A DNA stretch of 64,000 nucleotides, from assembly GCA_958295875.1 (NCBI GenBank), contig OY282379.1, positions 930,001-994,000 of the forward strand, given 5' to 3'. Positions 9,116 to 19,396 of the stretch are shown in pieces. The position numbers were made by a program, and so were the translations under genes. The notes under the pieces are model-generated. The model searched no databases. It saw only the letters and a list, made by a program, of their open reading frames with translations, and had not been told where the DNA came from. Every line of letters begins with the position of its first letter. Within the stretch, counting starts at the first letter, position 1. This DNA is from an uncultured Pseudomonadales bacterium. GTDB taxonomy: Bacteria > Pseudomonadota > Gammaproteobacteria > Pseudomonadales > Azotimanducaceae.

Positions 9116-9726
9116 AGCGCGGCCTCGCCGTCCTGTTGGGCGGCACCTTCGACCCGGTACACATCGGGCATCTACGCGCCGCGCAAGCGGCCCGCGCGGC
9201 CTTGGGCGTGGAAGCCGTCACCCTCGTGCTGTCGGCGCGGCCACCGCATCGCTCGGCGATGGCGAGCGCCCAGCATCGTTGGCACATGCTGCGCCTCGCC
9301 GTCGCGGACGAAGCTGGGCTGGAAGCCTCCGACATCGAGTTGCAGCGGCACGGCCCCTCCTACGCCATCGACACGATGCGGGCGTTCGCCGCGCCAGACA
9401 GCAGCGTCGTCTGGCTGCTCGGCAGCGACAGCTTGGCGGCGTTTCGGGAGTGGCGCGACGTCGAGGCGTTTCCGCGCTGCGGCCACATCGCGGTGCTGGC
9501 GCGGCCACATGCGGCGCTCGGCGGGCTGCCCGGGTTCCGCCCGGCGCGAGAACCCGCGTGCCTGCGGGAGCGCGCCGCCGGCTGCCTGCTCACCTTGGAC
9601 GCGCCCATGTTGGATGTGTCCGCCACCGATGTTCGCGGACGGCTCGAGCGCGGCGAAGATGCTTCGCATTTGCTCAAGCCGACGGTGTGGCACTATATTT
9701 GGCGGCATGGCCTTTACCGCGCTTGA
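9112..9726 (+). CDS. nadD: Nicotinate-nucleotide adenylyltransferase
   Basis: 204 residues. It adenylates nicotinate mononucleotide in NAD synthesis. The nucleotidyltransferase motifs are clear: [18 protein letters not shown] at the N-terminus (HxGH at residues 17-20), [12 protein letters not shown] in the middle and [11 protein letters not shown] near the C-terminus, equivalent to the SxTxxR signature. The start is a TTG whose last two bases are part of the proA stop (TTGA), suggesting translational coupling. rsfS follows 15 bases later. Confidence 0.95.
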   Translation: MKRGLAVLLGGTFDPVHIGHLRAAQAARAALGVEAVTLVLSARPPHRSAMASAQHRWHMLRLAVADEAGLEASDIELQRHGPSYAIDTMRAFAAPDSSVVWLLGSDSLAAFREWRDVEAFPRCGHIAVLARPHAALGGLPGFRPAREPACLRERAAGCLLTLDAPMLDVSATDVRGRLERGEDASHLLKPTVWHYIWRHGLYRA

Positions 9727-9741
9727 GCCGCGGGGCCGCTA

Positions 9742-10092
9742 GTGGCGCCAGCGGAGCTGCGCGACCTCATCGTCGCGTCGCTCGATGACCTGAAGGGGCG
9801 AGATGTGCTCGCCTTGGAGGTGACGCGCCAGACGACCCTGACGGACTACATGATCCTCGCCAGCGGCATGTCCGAACGCCATGTCCGCGCCTTGGTGGAC
9901 AACGTGGAGGCGGCGGCGAAGCAACACGGCGCCCGCATCTTCGGCATCGAGGGCCGGCCCGCGGCGCAGTGGGTGCTGGTGGACTTGGGCGACGTGGTGG
10001 TGCATGTGATGCAGCCAGAGACGCGGGCGTTCTACGCGCTCGAACGCCTGTGGGGCGATTTGGCGGCCGTCGAGGCGGAAACGCCGGCCTGA
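9742..10092 (+). CDS. rsfS: Ribosomal silencing factor RsfS (Iojap/YbeB)
   Basis: 116 residues, GTG start. RsfS binds uL14 on the 50S subunit and blocks subunit joining during slow growth. Family sequence is clear: SLDDLKGRDVLALEV, TTLTDYMILASGMSERHVRA, GIEGRPAAQWVLVDLGDVVV and FYALERLWGDL. It sits between nadD and mrdA as in other Gammaproteobacteria, but rlmH, usually the next gene, is missing: only 42 bases separate rsfS from mrdA. Confidence 0.96.
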   Translation: MAPAELRDLIVASLDDLKGRDVLALEVTRQTTLTDYMILASGMSERHVRALVDNVEAAAKQHGARIFGIEGRPAAQWVLVDLGDVVVHVMQPETRAFYALERLWGDLAAVEAETPA

Positions 10093-10134
10093 GCGCCGGC
10101 GCGCTGCCCGTCGCCGCGCGTTCGTTCAAACACG

Positions 10135-12102
10135 ATGACCGAATCGCTGCACATCAAAGACACCCGCCTCGAACAGCGGGCATTTGCGGCGCGCGCCATC
10201 GTCATCTTCTTCGTCTCGCTGACGCTGGTGCTCGCGTTGCTGGCGCGCTTGGTGCAACTGCAGGTGGTGGAACACGATTCCTACGCCACCCGCGCCGAGG
10301 AGAACCGCACCCAAACGCAGCTCGTGGCGCCAGACCGCGGCTTGATTTATGACCGCAACGGCGTGCTCCTCGCAGACAACCTGCCGGTGCGCTCACTCGC
10401 CGTGGTCGTGGAGTTGGTGCCAGACCTCGACGCGCTGATTGCCACCTTGCGCGAGCGCGTGGACATCACAGAGGCGGACATGGCGCAGTTCCAGCGCCGG
10501 GTGCGGCGGCGGCGCCCCCACGAACCCGTCGCCCTGAAGCTGAATCTCACCCAAGCGGAAATCGCCCGGGTGCGGGTGGACGGGCATCGCTGGCCGGCGG
10601 TGCGGATTGCCGACGAGAACCTGCGCCACTATCCGTTCGCCGCGCTCACGGCGCACGCCTTGGGGTCTGTGCGCCGCGTCACCGCAGAGGATGCGGAGCG
10701 GCTGGACGCGGAGCGTTATCGCGGCGTCAAGTTCGTGGGGCGCTTGGGCGTGGAGAAGTTCTACGAAGATGTGCTGCACGGGCAAGTGGGTTGGCAGCGC
10801 GTGGAAGTGGATGCCCGCGGCCGGGTGCGCCGCGTGGTGGACGCGACGCCGCCGGTGGCCGGCCAAAATCTCACCCTGCATTTGGACGTGGCCCTGCAAA
10901 CCGCCGCGGCCGAGGCCTTGGAGGGGCGCCGGGGCGCCGTGGTGGCCTTGGATGTGCGCTCCGGCGGCGTGCTCGCCTTGGTGAGCAACCCTGGCTACGA
11001 CCCGAACCTGTTCGTCGTCGGCGTGGACCCGGCGCACTATCGGGCGTTGGTGGATTCGCGGGACACGCCGCTCTTCAACCGCGCCACGCGCGGCCGTTAC
11101 GCGCCCGGCTCCACCTTCAAGCCCATCGTCGGCCTCGCCGGTTTGAGCGTTGGCGCCACGGATTGGGAGCGCGTCCTCAATGATCGCGGCGAGTTCCGCC
11201 TGCCGGGACGCGCCCGCGCCTACCGCGATTGGAGCTGGCAGCGCGGCAACGCCGGCGGCCAAGGCATCGTGAACCTGCGCAAGGCGATCTATCGCTCCTC
11301 GAACGTCTATTTCTACGATTTGGCGACGCGCATGGACGTCGACGTGCTGTCGGATTTCGCCGGGCAATTGGGCTTTGGCCGCGTCACCGCCATCGACATC
11401 GCCGATGCAGACCCAGGCTTGCTGCCCTCGCGGATCTGGAAGCAGGGGGCGAAGGGCGAGCCTTGGTACGCCGGAGACTCGGTGAATCTCGGCATCGGGC
11501 AGGGCAATCTGTTGGCGACGCCGCTGCAGCTCGCCACCGTCGCCATGGTGATCGCCAATCGCGGCAGCTGGATTCGCCCGCGCATGCTGCTTTCCAGCGA
11601 CGGCGCCGTGCCCGGTTTTCCCACCGCCACGCCAACGCGGGTGACAGCGCCTGGGGCCGAGCACTGGGAACGCATGGTCGATGCCATGGAAGAGGTGGTG
11701 CATCGCGGCAACCAAGGCTTCCGCGAAAACGGCACCGCCTGGTTCCACATCGGCCGCGACATCGGCTATCGCATGGCCGGCAAATCTGGCACGGCGCAAG
11801 TGGTGGGCATCGCCCAGGGCGAGGAATACGACGAAGAAGAGTTGGACGAGTATCAGCGCAAACACGCATGGTTCATCGCCTTCGCGCCAGCGGATGACCC
11901 GGCCATCGCCGTCAGCGCGCTGGTGGAGAATGGCGGCGGCGGCAGTTCCGTGGCCGCGCCGGTGGCGAAGGCGGTGATCGACGCTTGGCTGTTGCCGCGG
12001 CTGGCCAAGCGCGCCCGCGGCGAAGCGCCCGCCTTGGCCATCGCCCAAACGCCCACCGTTCGCGCGGCGGGGCCGGGCTTGGCGCCGGCGCCGGGCGCTT
12101 AG
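10135..12102 (+). CDS. mrdA: Penicillin-binding protein 2 (elongasome transpeptidase)
   Basis: 655 residues. This is the class B transpeptidase of the Rod system. One membrane anchor (residues about 18-42) precedes the dimerisation domain (DRGLIYDRNGVLLADN). The transpeptidase motifs are all visible: S326-TF-K329 in PGSTFKP, S388-S-N390, and K550-S-G-T. The C-terminal tail is alanine/proline-rich. rodA follows after 16 bases, so the polymerase-transpeptidase pair is co-transcribed. Confidence 0.97.
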   Translation: MTESLHIKDTRLEQRAFAARAIVIFFVSLTLVLALLARLVQLQVVEHDSYATRAEENRTQTQLVAPDRGLIYDRNGVLLADNLPVRSLAVVVELVPDLDALIATLRERVDITEADMAQFQRRVRRRRPHEPVALKLNLTQAEIARVRVDGHRWPAVRIADENLRHYPFAALTAHALGSVRRVTAEDAERLDAERYRGVKFVGRLGVEKFYEDVLHGQVGWQRVEVDARGRVRRVVDATPPVAGQNLTLHLDVALQTAAAEALEGRRGAVVALDVRSGGVLALVSNPGYDPNLFVVGVDPAHYRALVDSRDTPLFNRATRGRYAPGSTFKPIVGLAGLSVGATDWERVLNDRGEFRLPGRARAYRDWSWQRGNAGGQGIVNLRKAIYRSSNVYFYDLATRMDVDVLSDFAGQLGFGRVTAIDIADADPGLLPSRIWKQGAKGEPWYAGDSVNLGIGQGNLLATPLQLATVAMVIANRGSWIRPRMLLSSDGAVPGFPTATPTRVTAPGAEHWERMVDAMEEVVHRGNQGFRENGTAWFHIGRDIGYRMAGKSGTAQVVGIAQGEEYDEEELDEYQRKHAWFIAFAPADDPAIAVSALVENGGGGSSVAAPVAKAVIDAWLLPRLAKRARGEAPALAIAQTPTVRAAGPGLAPAPGA

Positions 12103-12118
12103 GCGCGGGACGCAAGCC

Positions 12119-13234
12119 ATGCTCGACAACCGTTTCACGCGACACATGCCGTGGCAGCCGGTCACCGCGGCGGCGCGCGCCTACCCGCAGCGCCTCGACC
12201 TGCCGCTCCTGCTCTTCCTGCTCGCCATCATCACCTTCGGCCTCATCATCCCGTCGCACGCGCAAGACGCCTTTGTCGGCCAGGTGCTGCGCATGGGCGT
12301 GGCGCTCGGCTTCATGGTGGCGATGGCGCATGTGCATCCACGCTGGTATCTGCGCGCCGCGCCCTTCATCTACCTCGGCTGCCTCGCGCTGCTCATCGCC
12401 GTGCCGTTTTTCGGGATAGTGGTGAACGGCTCCCGGCGCTGGCTGGAGTTGCCCGGCGGCATCCGGTTCCAGCCCTCGGAACTCATGAAGGTGGCGATGC
12501 CATTGGCGGTTGGCTGGTACCTGAACACGCGCCGCCTGCCGCCGCGTTTGACGCATGTGGTGGGCTGCCTCGCCATCGTCGCCGTGCCGGCGCTGCTCAT
12601 CGCCCAGCAGCCAGACTTGGGCACCACGGCCTTGCTGAGCGCCGCCGGCCTGTTCCTGATCGTGCTGTCCGGCGTGCGCTGGCGGTGGATATTCGCCGCC
12701 GGCGCCGTGGCCGCGGCGGCCGCGCCGGCGCTGTGGATGGTGATGCGCGAATATCAGCGCGAACGGGTGCGCACGCTGTTCGACCCAGAGCGAGACCCGA
12801 CCGGCGCCGGTTGGAACATCATTCAATCGACCACCGCCATCGGCTCTGGCGGCGTGTTCGGCAAAGGGCTGGACCAGGGCACGCAGAGCCGGCTGGACTT
12901 CCTGCCAGAGGCCAACACAGATTTCGTCATCGCCGTGATCGGCGAAGAGCTGGGCCTCATCGGCGTCACCTCGCTGTTGCTCGTGTACGTCGCCGCCTTG
13001 GCGCGGGGGCTGTACATCGCCACCACCGCCTCGGACACTTTCGGGCGCTTGGTGGCGAGCGGCGTCACGCTCACGTTCTTCCTCTACGTCTTTGTTAACA
13101 TCGCCATGGTGTGCGGTCTGCTGCCCGTGGTTGGCGCACCCTTGCCCTTGGTGAGCTACGGCGGCACGTCGGCCATCTCCATCCTTGCCGGATTCGGCAT
13201 AGTGATGTCCATTCAGACGCATCGGAACTGGTAG
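12119..13234 (+). CDS. rodA: Peptidoglycan glycosyltransferase RodA
   Basis: 371 residues with about ten membrane segments. SEDS-family polymerase that extends glycan strands from lipid II together with PBP2. Signatures include GSRRWLELPGGIRFQPSELM, QPDLGTTALLSAAGL, EANTDFVIAVIGEELGLIG and PLVSYGGTSAI near the C-terminus. The start ATG at 12119 lies 16 bases after mrdA. mltB begins 12 bases downstream. Confidence 0.96.
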   Translation: MLDNRFTRHMPWQPVTAAARAYPQRLDLPLLLFLLAIITFGLIIPSHAQDAFVGQVLRMGVALGFMVAMAHVHPRWYLRAAPFIYLGCLALLIAVPFFGIVVNGSRRWLELPGGIRFQPSELMKVAMPLAVGWYLNTRRLPPRLTHVVGCLAIVAVPALLIAQQPDLGTTALLSAAGLFLIVLSGVRWRWIFAAGAVAAAAAPALWMVMREYQRERVRTLFDPERDPTGAGWNIIQSTTAIGSGGVFGKGLDQGTQSRLDFLPEANTDFVIAVIGEELGLIGVTSLLLVYVAALARGLYIATTASDTFGRLVASGVTLTFFLYVFVNIAMVCGLLPVVGAPLPLVSYGGTSAISILAGFGIVMSIQTHRNW

Positions 13235-13246
13235 GAGCGAGAGCAA

Positions 13247-14260
13247 GTGCGTCGAGCAATCCTCGCGACGGCCCTCGCCCTTTGCGGCGCAGCGGCAGCG
13301 GACTACAGCGACCGCGAGCCCGTGCGCGCTTACATTGCAGACTTGGTGGAGCGACACGGCTTCGAGCGCGAGGCGCTGAGCGCCTTGTTCGCCAAGACGG
13401 AGCGCAAGGAGGGCATTCTCGCGGCCATCTCGCGCCCGGCGGAACGCACCAAGCCGTGGCACGAGTACCGCGACATCTTCATCACGCGGGCGCGCATCGA
13501 AGGTGGCGTGCGCTTCTGGCGCGACAACCGGGCGGCGCTTGAACGCGCGCACGCGGAGTTCAGCGTGCCGCCGGAGTTCGTGGTGGCCATCATCGGCGTG
13601 GAGACGAGCTACGGCCGGGTGACGGGCAGCTACCGGGTGATGGACGCCTTGGCGACGCTCGCCTTCGACTATCCGCCGCGCGCCGCGTTCTTCATGGGCG
13701 AACTCACGCAGTTCCTGCTGCTGGCCACCGAGGAGAGCAAGGATCCGTTGAGCCTGAAGGGGTCTTACGCGGGCGCCATGGGCTTCGGCCAGTTCATCCC
13801 GTCCAGCTACCGCGCCTACGCCGTGGATTTCGACGGCGACGGCCGCCGCGACATCTGGCACAACGTCACCGATGCGGTAGGCAGCGTCGCCAATTACTTT
13901 GACCGGCACGGTTGGCGCGACGGCGGCCAAGTGGCGCTGCGCGTGGAGGTGGAAGGCGAAGCGGCGCACACCGCGGCCAACGAGGGGTTGGCGCCGAACT
14001 ACGACATCGCCGAACTCAAGCGCTTGGGCGTCAGAGTTGATGCGCTGGCGGACGACGCCAAGGCGGCGCTGTTCCGCATGGAGGCGGAGGACGGGGACGA
14101 GTATTGGCTGGGCCTGCACAATTTCTATGTGATCACCCGCTACAACCACAGCTCGATGTACGCGCTGGCCGTCACCCAACTCGCCGAGGCGCTGCGCGGC
14201 GCCAGGGAGCGGGTGGCCGGCGCTGGGTTGCCAACCAGCGTCGCCCGGCGCCAGCCATGA
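13247..14260 (+). CDS. mltB: Lytic murein transglycosylase B
   Basis: 337 residues, GTG start at 13247 with GAGCGAGAGC upstream. The first 18 residues (RRAILATALALCGAAAA) form a signal peptide; no lipobox Cys is placed for acylation, so it may be soluble periplasmic rather than a lipoprotein. The SLT-family catalytic Glu is E119 in GVETSYGRVTGSYRVMDAL, and SYAGAMGFGQFIPSSYRAYA matches the MltB family. The enzyme cleaves glycan strands to form 1,6-anhydro ends. It occupies the position where rlpA often lies in related clusters. Its stop overlaps the dacA ATG. Confidence 0.94.
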   Translation: MRRAILATALALCGAAAADYSDREPVRAYIADLVERHGFEREALSALFAKTERKEGILAAISRPAERTKPWHEYRDIFITRARIEGGVRFWRDNRAALERAHAEFSVPPEFVVAIIGVETSYGRVTGSYRVMDALATLAFDYPPRAAFFMGELTQFLLLATEESKDPLSLKGSYAGAMGFGQFIPSSYRAYAVDFDGDGRRDIWHNVTDAVGSVANYFDRHGWRDGGQVALRVEVEGEAAHTAANEGLAPNYDIAELKRLGVRVDALADDAKAALFRMEAEDGDEYWLGLHNFYVITRYNHSSMYALAVTQLAEALRGARERVAGAGLPTSVARRQP

Positions 14261-15426
14261 GCCGCCACGCACGGCTCACCGTTTTCGCCCGCGCCGCGCT
14301 CCTTGGCATGGCCACGCTGGTGGCGCCGCACGCCGCCGCCCAACCCGGCTTGGTCAAGCCCCCGGACATCGCCGCGCGCGGCTACACGCTGATGGACGCG
14401 GACACCATGCAGGTGCTCGCCGAACGCGATGGCGACCTGCCGCTGCCACCGGCCAGCCTCACCAAGATCATGACCAGCTTCGTGGCGGCCTCTGAACTTG
14501 AGGCCGGCCGCATCAGCCTGAGCGACGTCGTGCCGGTGAGCGTGAATGCGTGGAGCACGCCCGGCTCGCGCATGTTCATCCGCGAAGGCACGGAGGTGTC
14601 GCTGGAGAACCTGCTGCATGGCGTGATCATCCAATCCGGCAACGACGCGAGCGTCGCCGTGGCCGAATACATCGCCGGCGCGGAAGACGCCTTCGCCAAC
14701 ATGATGAATGACCATGCGGCGCAGCTCGGCATGGCCAACACCCACTTCGCCAATTCGACGGGCTTGCCGAACACGGCGCAGCACAGCACCGCACGGGACA
14801 TGGCGCTCCTCACCCGCGCGCTGATCCAGCGCTTCCCCGAACACTACGCCATCTACTCCGAGCGCCAGTTCAAGTACAACGACATCGAACAGCCGAACCG
14901 CAACCGCCTGTTGTGGCGCGACCGCACCGTGGACGGCGTGAAAACCGGCCACACCGGCGCCGCCGGCTACTGCTTGGTGGCATCCGCCAAACGCGACGGC
15001 ATGCGCCTCATCTCCGCGGTGATGGGCGCGGACAGCGACGCCATCCGCGTCCGCGAGACGCAAAAGTTGCTGCAGTACGGCTTCCGCTACTTCGAGACGC
15101 GCCAGCTTTACGACGCCGAGGCGACGCTGAAGGCGGCCGAGGTGTGGTATGGCGAAGCCGACGAAGTGGCGGTCGGCGTTCCGCAAGCCATCTTCGCCAC
15201 CATCCAACGCGGCCGCTATGAAGACTTGGAGGCGACGCTGGACCTGCCGTCCGCCTTGGAGGCGCCCATCGCCGCCGGTGAAGAACTGGGCGAACTGCGC
15301 GTGATGCTGGACGACGAGTTGGTGGCCGCGGCGCCGCTCATCGCCAAAGACACGGTGGCTGAATCCGGCTTCTTCTCGCGCATGTTCGAAGGCGTCGTGC
15401 TGTTCTTCAAAGAGTTCATCGGTTGA
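14257..15426 (+). CDS. dacA: D-alanyl-D-alanine carboxypeptidase (PBP5/6 type)
   Basis: 389 residues from the ATG overlapping the mltB stop (ATGA, 14257-14260). A signal peptide ends near PHAAAQ. The serine carboxypeptidase triad is intact: S67-LT-K70, S127-G-N129 and K229-TG. A PBP5-type C-terminal beta domain follows, then an amphipathic tail (SRMFEGVVLFFKEFIG) that should anchor it on the periplasmic face of the inner membrane. It trims the terminal D-Ala from pentapeptides. Its stop overlaps the TTG start of ybeD. Confidence 0.96.
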   Translation: MSRHARLTVFARAALLGMATLVAPHAAAQPGLVKPPDIAARGYTLMDADTMQVLAERDGDLPLPPASLTKIMTSFVAASELEAGRISLSDVVPVSVNAWSTPGSRMFIREGTEVSLENLLHGVIIQSGNDASVAVAEYIAGAEDAFANMMNDHAAQLGMANTHFANSTGLPNTAQHSTARDMALLTRALIQRFPEHYAIYSERQFKYNDIEQPNRNRLLWRDRTVDGVKTGHTGAAGYCLVASAKRDGMRLISAVMGADSDAIRVRETQKLLQYGFRYFETRQLYDAEATLKAAEVWYGEADEVAVGVPQAIFATIQRGRYEDLEATLDLPSALEAPIAAGEELGELRVMLDDELVAAAPLIAKDTVAESGFFSRMFEGVVLFFKEFIG

Positions 15427-15683
15427 AGCCGCCAACCATCGAGTTCCCTTGCGATTACCCGTTGCGGGTGTTGGGCGTCACGCAAGCAATGTTCGTTCCA
15501 GAGGTGCTCGAAGTGGTGGCCAAGCATGCGGCGCCGGTGCCGGAGAGCGCCGTCACGCTGCGCCCGAGCCGGCATGGCCGCTACCAATCCGCCGGGTTTC
15601 GCTTCCGCGCCACCGGCGAGAGCCAGATTCGGGCGCTCTACAAGGACCTGATGGCGCACCCTGCCGTGAAAGTCGTCCTGTAG
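15423..15683 (+). CDS. ybeD: YbeD/DUF493 family small regulator-like protein
   Basis: 86 residues from a TTG at 15423 that overlaps the dacA stop (TTGA). The sequence IEFPCDYPLRVLGVTQAMFV and SGFRFRATGESQIRALYKDL-type C-terminus (here AGFRFRATGESQIRALY) matches the conserved ACT-like YbeD family found between dacA and lipB. The molecular function of the family is unsettled; a role in lipoate metabolism or regulation is suspected from location. Confidence 0.92.
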   Translation: MKPPTIEFPCDYPLRVLGVTQAMFVPEVLEVVAKHAAPVPESAVTLRPSRHGRYQSAGFRFRATGESQIRALYKDLMAHPAVKVVL

Positions 15684-15714
15684 CCGTGGCCAACAAGGGA
15701 GGAGGGGGCGGCCA

Positions 15715-16365
15715 ATGCCTTTCGACACGCTCATCGTGCGCGACCTCGGCAGGACGGATTACCTTGCCGCCTATGCGCGGATGCGCGCCTTCACGGCGGC
15801 CCGGGGCGACGCAACGCCGGACGAGTTCTGGCTCACCGAGCATGAACCGGTGTTCACCCAAGGCCAAGCTGGGCGCGACGAACATGTGTTGGCGCCCGGG
15901 AATGTGCCGGTGGTGCGCACAGACCGCGGCGGCCAAGTCACTTACCACGGCCCCGGCCAAGTGGTCGGCTACGCCCTGTTCAACCTGCGCCGCGGTGGCC
16001 TCGGCCCGCGCGAGCTGGTGGCGGGCTTGGAGCGCGCCATGATCGGCGCCCTCGCCGCCTTCGGCATCGCTGCCAAAGCCCGCACGGACGCGCGTGGCGT
16101 GTATGTCGATGGCGCCAAGATCGGCGCGTTGGGCTTGCGCATCCGGCGCGGCTGCTCCTACCACGGCCTCGCCCTCAACGTGGCGATGGACTTGGCGCCG
16201 TTTGCGCGCATCAACCCCTGCGGCCTCGCCGGCATCCACGTCACGCAAGTGGCAGACCTCGGCGGGCGCAGTGACTTGGATGCCGCCAAGGCAGAGCTGG
16301 TGGCGGCGCTGCAACGCAGCTTTGGCTTCAAGGCGGTGCGTTGGCGTTTGGGAGAGTGTCCATGA
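15715..16365 (+). CDS. lipB: Octanoyltransferase LipB
   Basis: 216 residues. It transfers octanoate from acyl-carrier protein to lipoyl domains. RGGQVTYHGPGQVVGY is the family core; the catalytic residues are K135 (GAKIGALGLR) and C169 (NPCGLAGIHVTQV), at the same numbers as in the E. coli enzyme as I recall them. The ribosome binding site is GGAGG at 15700-15704. lipA, which commonly follows, is absent: the next gene is an Nramp-like protein whose ATG overlaps the lipB stop. Confidence 0.97.
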   Translation: MPFDTLIVRDLGRTDYLAAYARMRAFTAARGDATPDEFWLTEHEPVFTQGQAGRDEHVLAPGNVPVVRTDRGGQVTYHGPGQVVGYALFNLRRGGLGPRELVAGLERAMIGALAAFGIAAKARTDARGVYVDGAKIGALGLRIRRGCSYHGLALNVAMDLAPFARINPCGLAGIHVTQVADLGGRSDLDAAKAELVAALQRSFGFKAVRWRLGECP

Positions 16366-17789
16366 AGCACCTAGCCATTCCGCCGCTGCGCTCGGCGGAC
16401 ATGCCGAAACGCGGCAAGAGCTATCTCAGCATGATGGGGCCGGGGGCCGTGATGGTGGGCCTCGCCATCGGCTCTGGGGAGCTCATCCTGTGGCCTTGGA
16501 TCACGGCCAAGTTCGGCGCCCAGATGATGTGGGCGGCGGCGCTCGGCGTGTTCATGCAGCTCTGGATCAACATCGAGATCGGCCGCTGGGCGGTCGCCAC
16601 CGGCGAGAGCGCGTTCACTGGCTTCGCCCGCCTCTCCAAGGCTTGGGTGTACTTCTTCCTGACGCTGCTGTTGGTGGGCGCCTTCCTGCCGGGATGGGGG
16701 CGCGCCGTCGGCACGTCCCTCAAGATCCTCCTGTTCGGCCCGGAAGGGCCGGGCGCGGATTGGGTGTGGACCGCGGTGGTGTTCTTCATCGCGCTCGCCA
16801 TCGTATTTGGGCCGAAACGCATCTACGCCTCCATCGAGCGCTCCATCGTGTTGATGGTGTTGGTGATCGTCAGTGGCTTGCTGGTGGTGGCGTTCAGCGT
16901 CGGCGCCTTCTCCGACGTGGTGACGATGGCGAAGGGAATCGTCAACTTCGGCGCCATCACCTTGGACGACGAGTTCACCTTCCAGCGCTTCTTCGGCGCC
17001 TTCGTGTTCGCCGGCGCCGGCGGCCTCGGCAACCTCTACTACGCCTACTACTTGCGCGACAAAGGCATCGGCATGGGCGCCCGCATCCCAGCGCTGATGA
17101 ACCCATTGCGCGAAGCGCAGCGCGGCGACAGCGAAATCGGCTACCTGTTCGCCACCACCGCCGAGAACGTGCGCCGCTTCCGGGATTGGTTCCGCTATGT
17201 GTTGCTGGACACCACGGCGCTGTTCTGGCTCGCCAACACCTTCACGATGTTCCTGTTCATGTTCGGCGCGCTGGTGGTGCTGCACCCGCAAGGCATCGTC
17301 CCGCAGGAGAGCCAACTGGTGTGGGACCTCGCCATCATCCTCGAAGGCTCAATGGGCATCGGCGGGCGCTACCTGTTCCTCATCATCGGCATCGCGGCAC
17401 TGTTCAGCTCCGTGCTCACCGGGCTCGACGGCGGCGTGCGCTTGTGGGTAGACCTGCTGCACACCAACTTCTCCTTCATGCACCGGTTCGCGGCCAACAA
17501 GCTCTACCTCGCCATCGCGCTGTCCCTCGCCGGGGTCGGCGTCGCCGCCACTTGGTTCTTCGAGGCGTTCAATGTGAGCGCGCTCGATTTCTTCTTCATC
17601 AGCGCCATGCTGAGCGGCTTCGGCATGGCGGCCTATGTGCCGATGGTGCTCTACATGAACCTGCGCCACCTGCCAGCGGAGGTGCGCCCCAAGCCCCTCA
17701 ACATTGTGATGGTGGGCATCGGCGCGGCCACCTACATCAGTTTCGCCGTCTATACGATCGGCGCCAAACTCGTCGAATGGCTTGGGTGA
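16362..17789 (+). CDS. Nramp-related membrane transporter lacking the usual metal-site motifs
   Basis: 475 residues, about eleven membrane segments. The ATG at 16362 follows GGGAGAG at the end of lipB and overlaps its stop (ATGA). The fold is Nramp-like: PGAVMVGLAIGSGELILWPW at TM1 and GAFVFAGAGGLGNLYYAYYL at TM6. Canonical Nramp metal transporters carry DPGN in TM1 and MPH in TM6; here the corresponding positions read AIGSGE (35-40) and AGAGGLGN. Manganese or iron transport should therefore not be assumed. Databases usually label such proteins as divalent metal transporters. The substrate is unknown. Confidence 0.85.
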   Translation: MKHLAIPPLRSADMPKRGKSYLSMMGPGAVMVGLAIGSGELILWPWITAKFGAQMMWAAALGVFMQLWINIEIGRWAVATGESAFTGFARLSKAWVYFFLTLLLVGAFLPGWGRAVGTSLKILLFGPEGPGADWVWTAVVFFIALAIVFGPKRIYASIERSIVLMVLVIVSGLLVVAFSVGAFSDVVTMAKGIVNFGAITLDDEFTFQRFFGAFVFAGAGGLGNLYYAYYLRDKGIGMGARIPALMNPLREAQRGDSEIGYLFATTAENVRRFRDWFRYVLLDTTALFWLANTFTMFLFMFGALVVLHPQGIVPQESQLVWDLAIILEGSMGIGGRYLFLIIGIAALFSSVLTGLDGGVRLWVDLLHTNFSFMHRFAANKLYLAIALSLAGVGVAATWFFEAFNVSALDFFFISAMLSGFGMAAYVPMVLYMNLRHLPAEVRPKPLNIVMVGIGAATYISFAVYTIGAKLVEWLG

Positions 17790-17795
17790 AGCGGG

Positions 17796-17810
17796 GCGCC
17801 GCCGCGGCGC
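17796..17810. terminator. GC hairpin between convergent genes
   Basis: GCGCCG-CCG-CGGCGC forms a 6-bp stem with a 3-base loop in the 22-base gap between the ends of the Nramp-like gene (17789) and gdhA (17812). It could act in both directions, but there is no U-tract, so this is not a classical intrinsic terminator. Confidence 0.35.
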
Positions 17811-17811
17811 G

Positions 17812-19164
<1,353 letters not shown>

Positions 19165-19396
19165 GGTGGGTTCCATCCTTTGGTTGGGGGACATTGCGGT
19201 TAAGGGCGTCGCGCAGAGAAGCCTCGACGCCGCTTGGCAGCCGCCCATCGTCCCGAAGCCTTCCAAGGCATGTCAAGCAGTGAAGGGGGCGGCATCGCGG
19301 ACGCGCTGACGGCAAGCGCGAAGGCACTGTTTCCGATGCCATGCACACGTCTGTGGCGACGGCACTTCTCTCGCCCTCGCCGGCACACGTTGTTCT

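Noticed and set aside
11912..14272. Very long minus-strand open frame of about 786 codons opposite rodA and mltB
   Set aside because: It is histidine/arginine-rich, has no recognisable domain and lies exactly opposite well-identified genes. Such frames are expected from high third-position GC.
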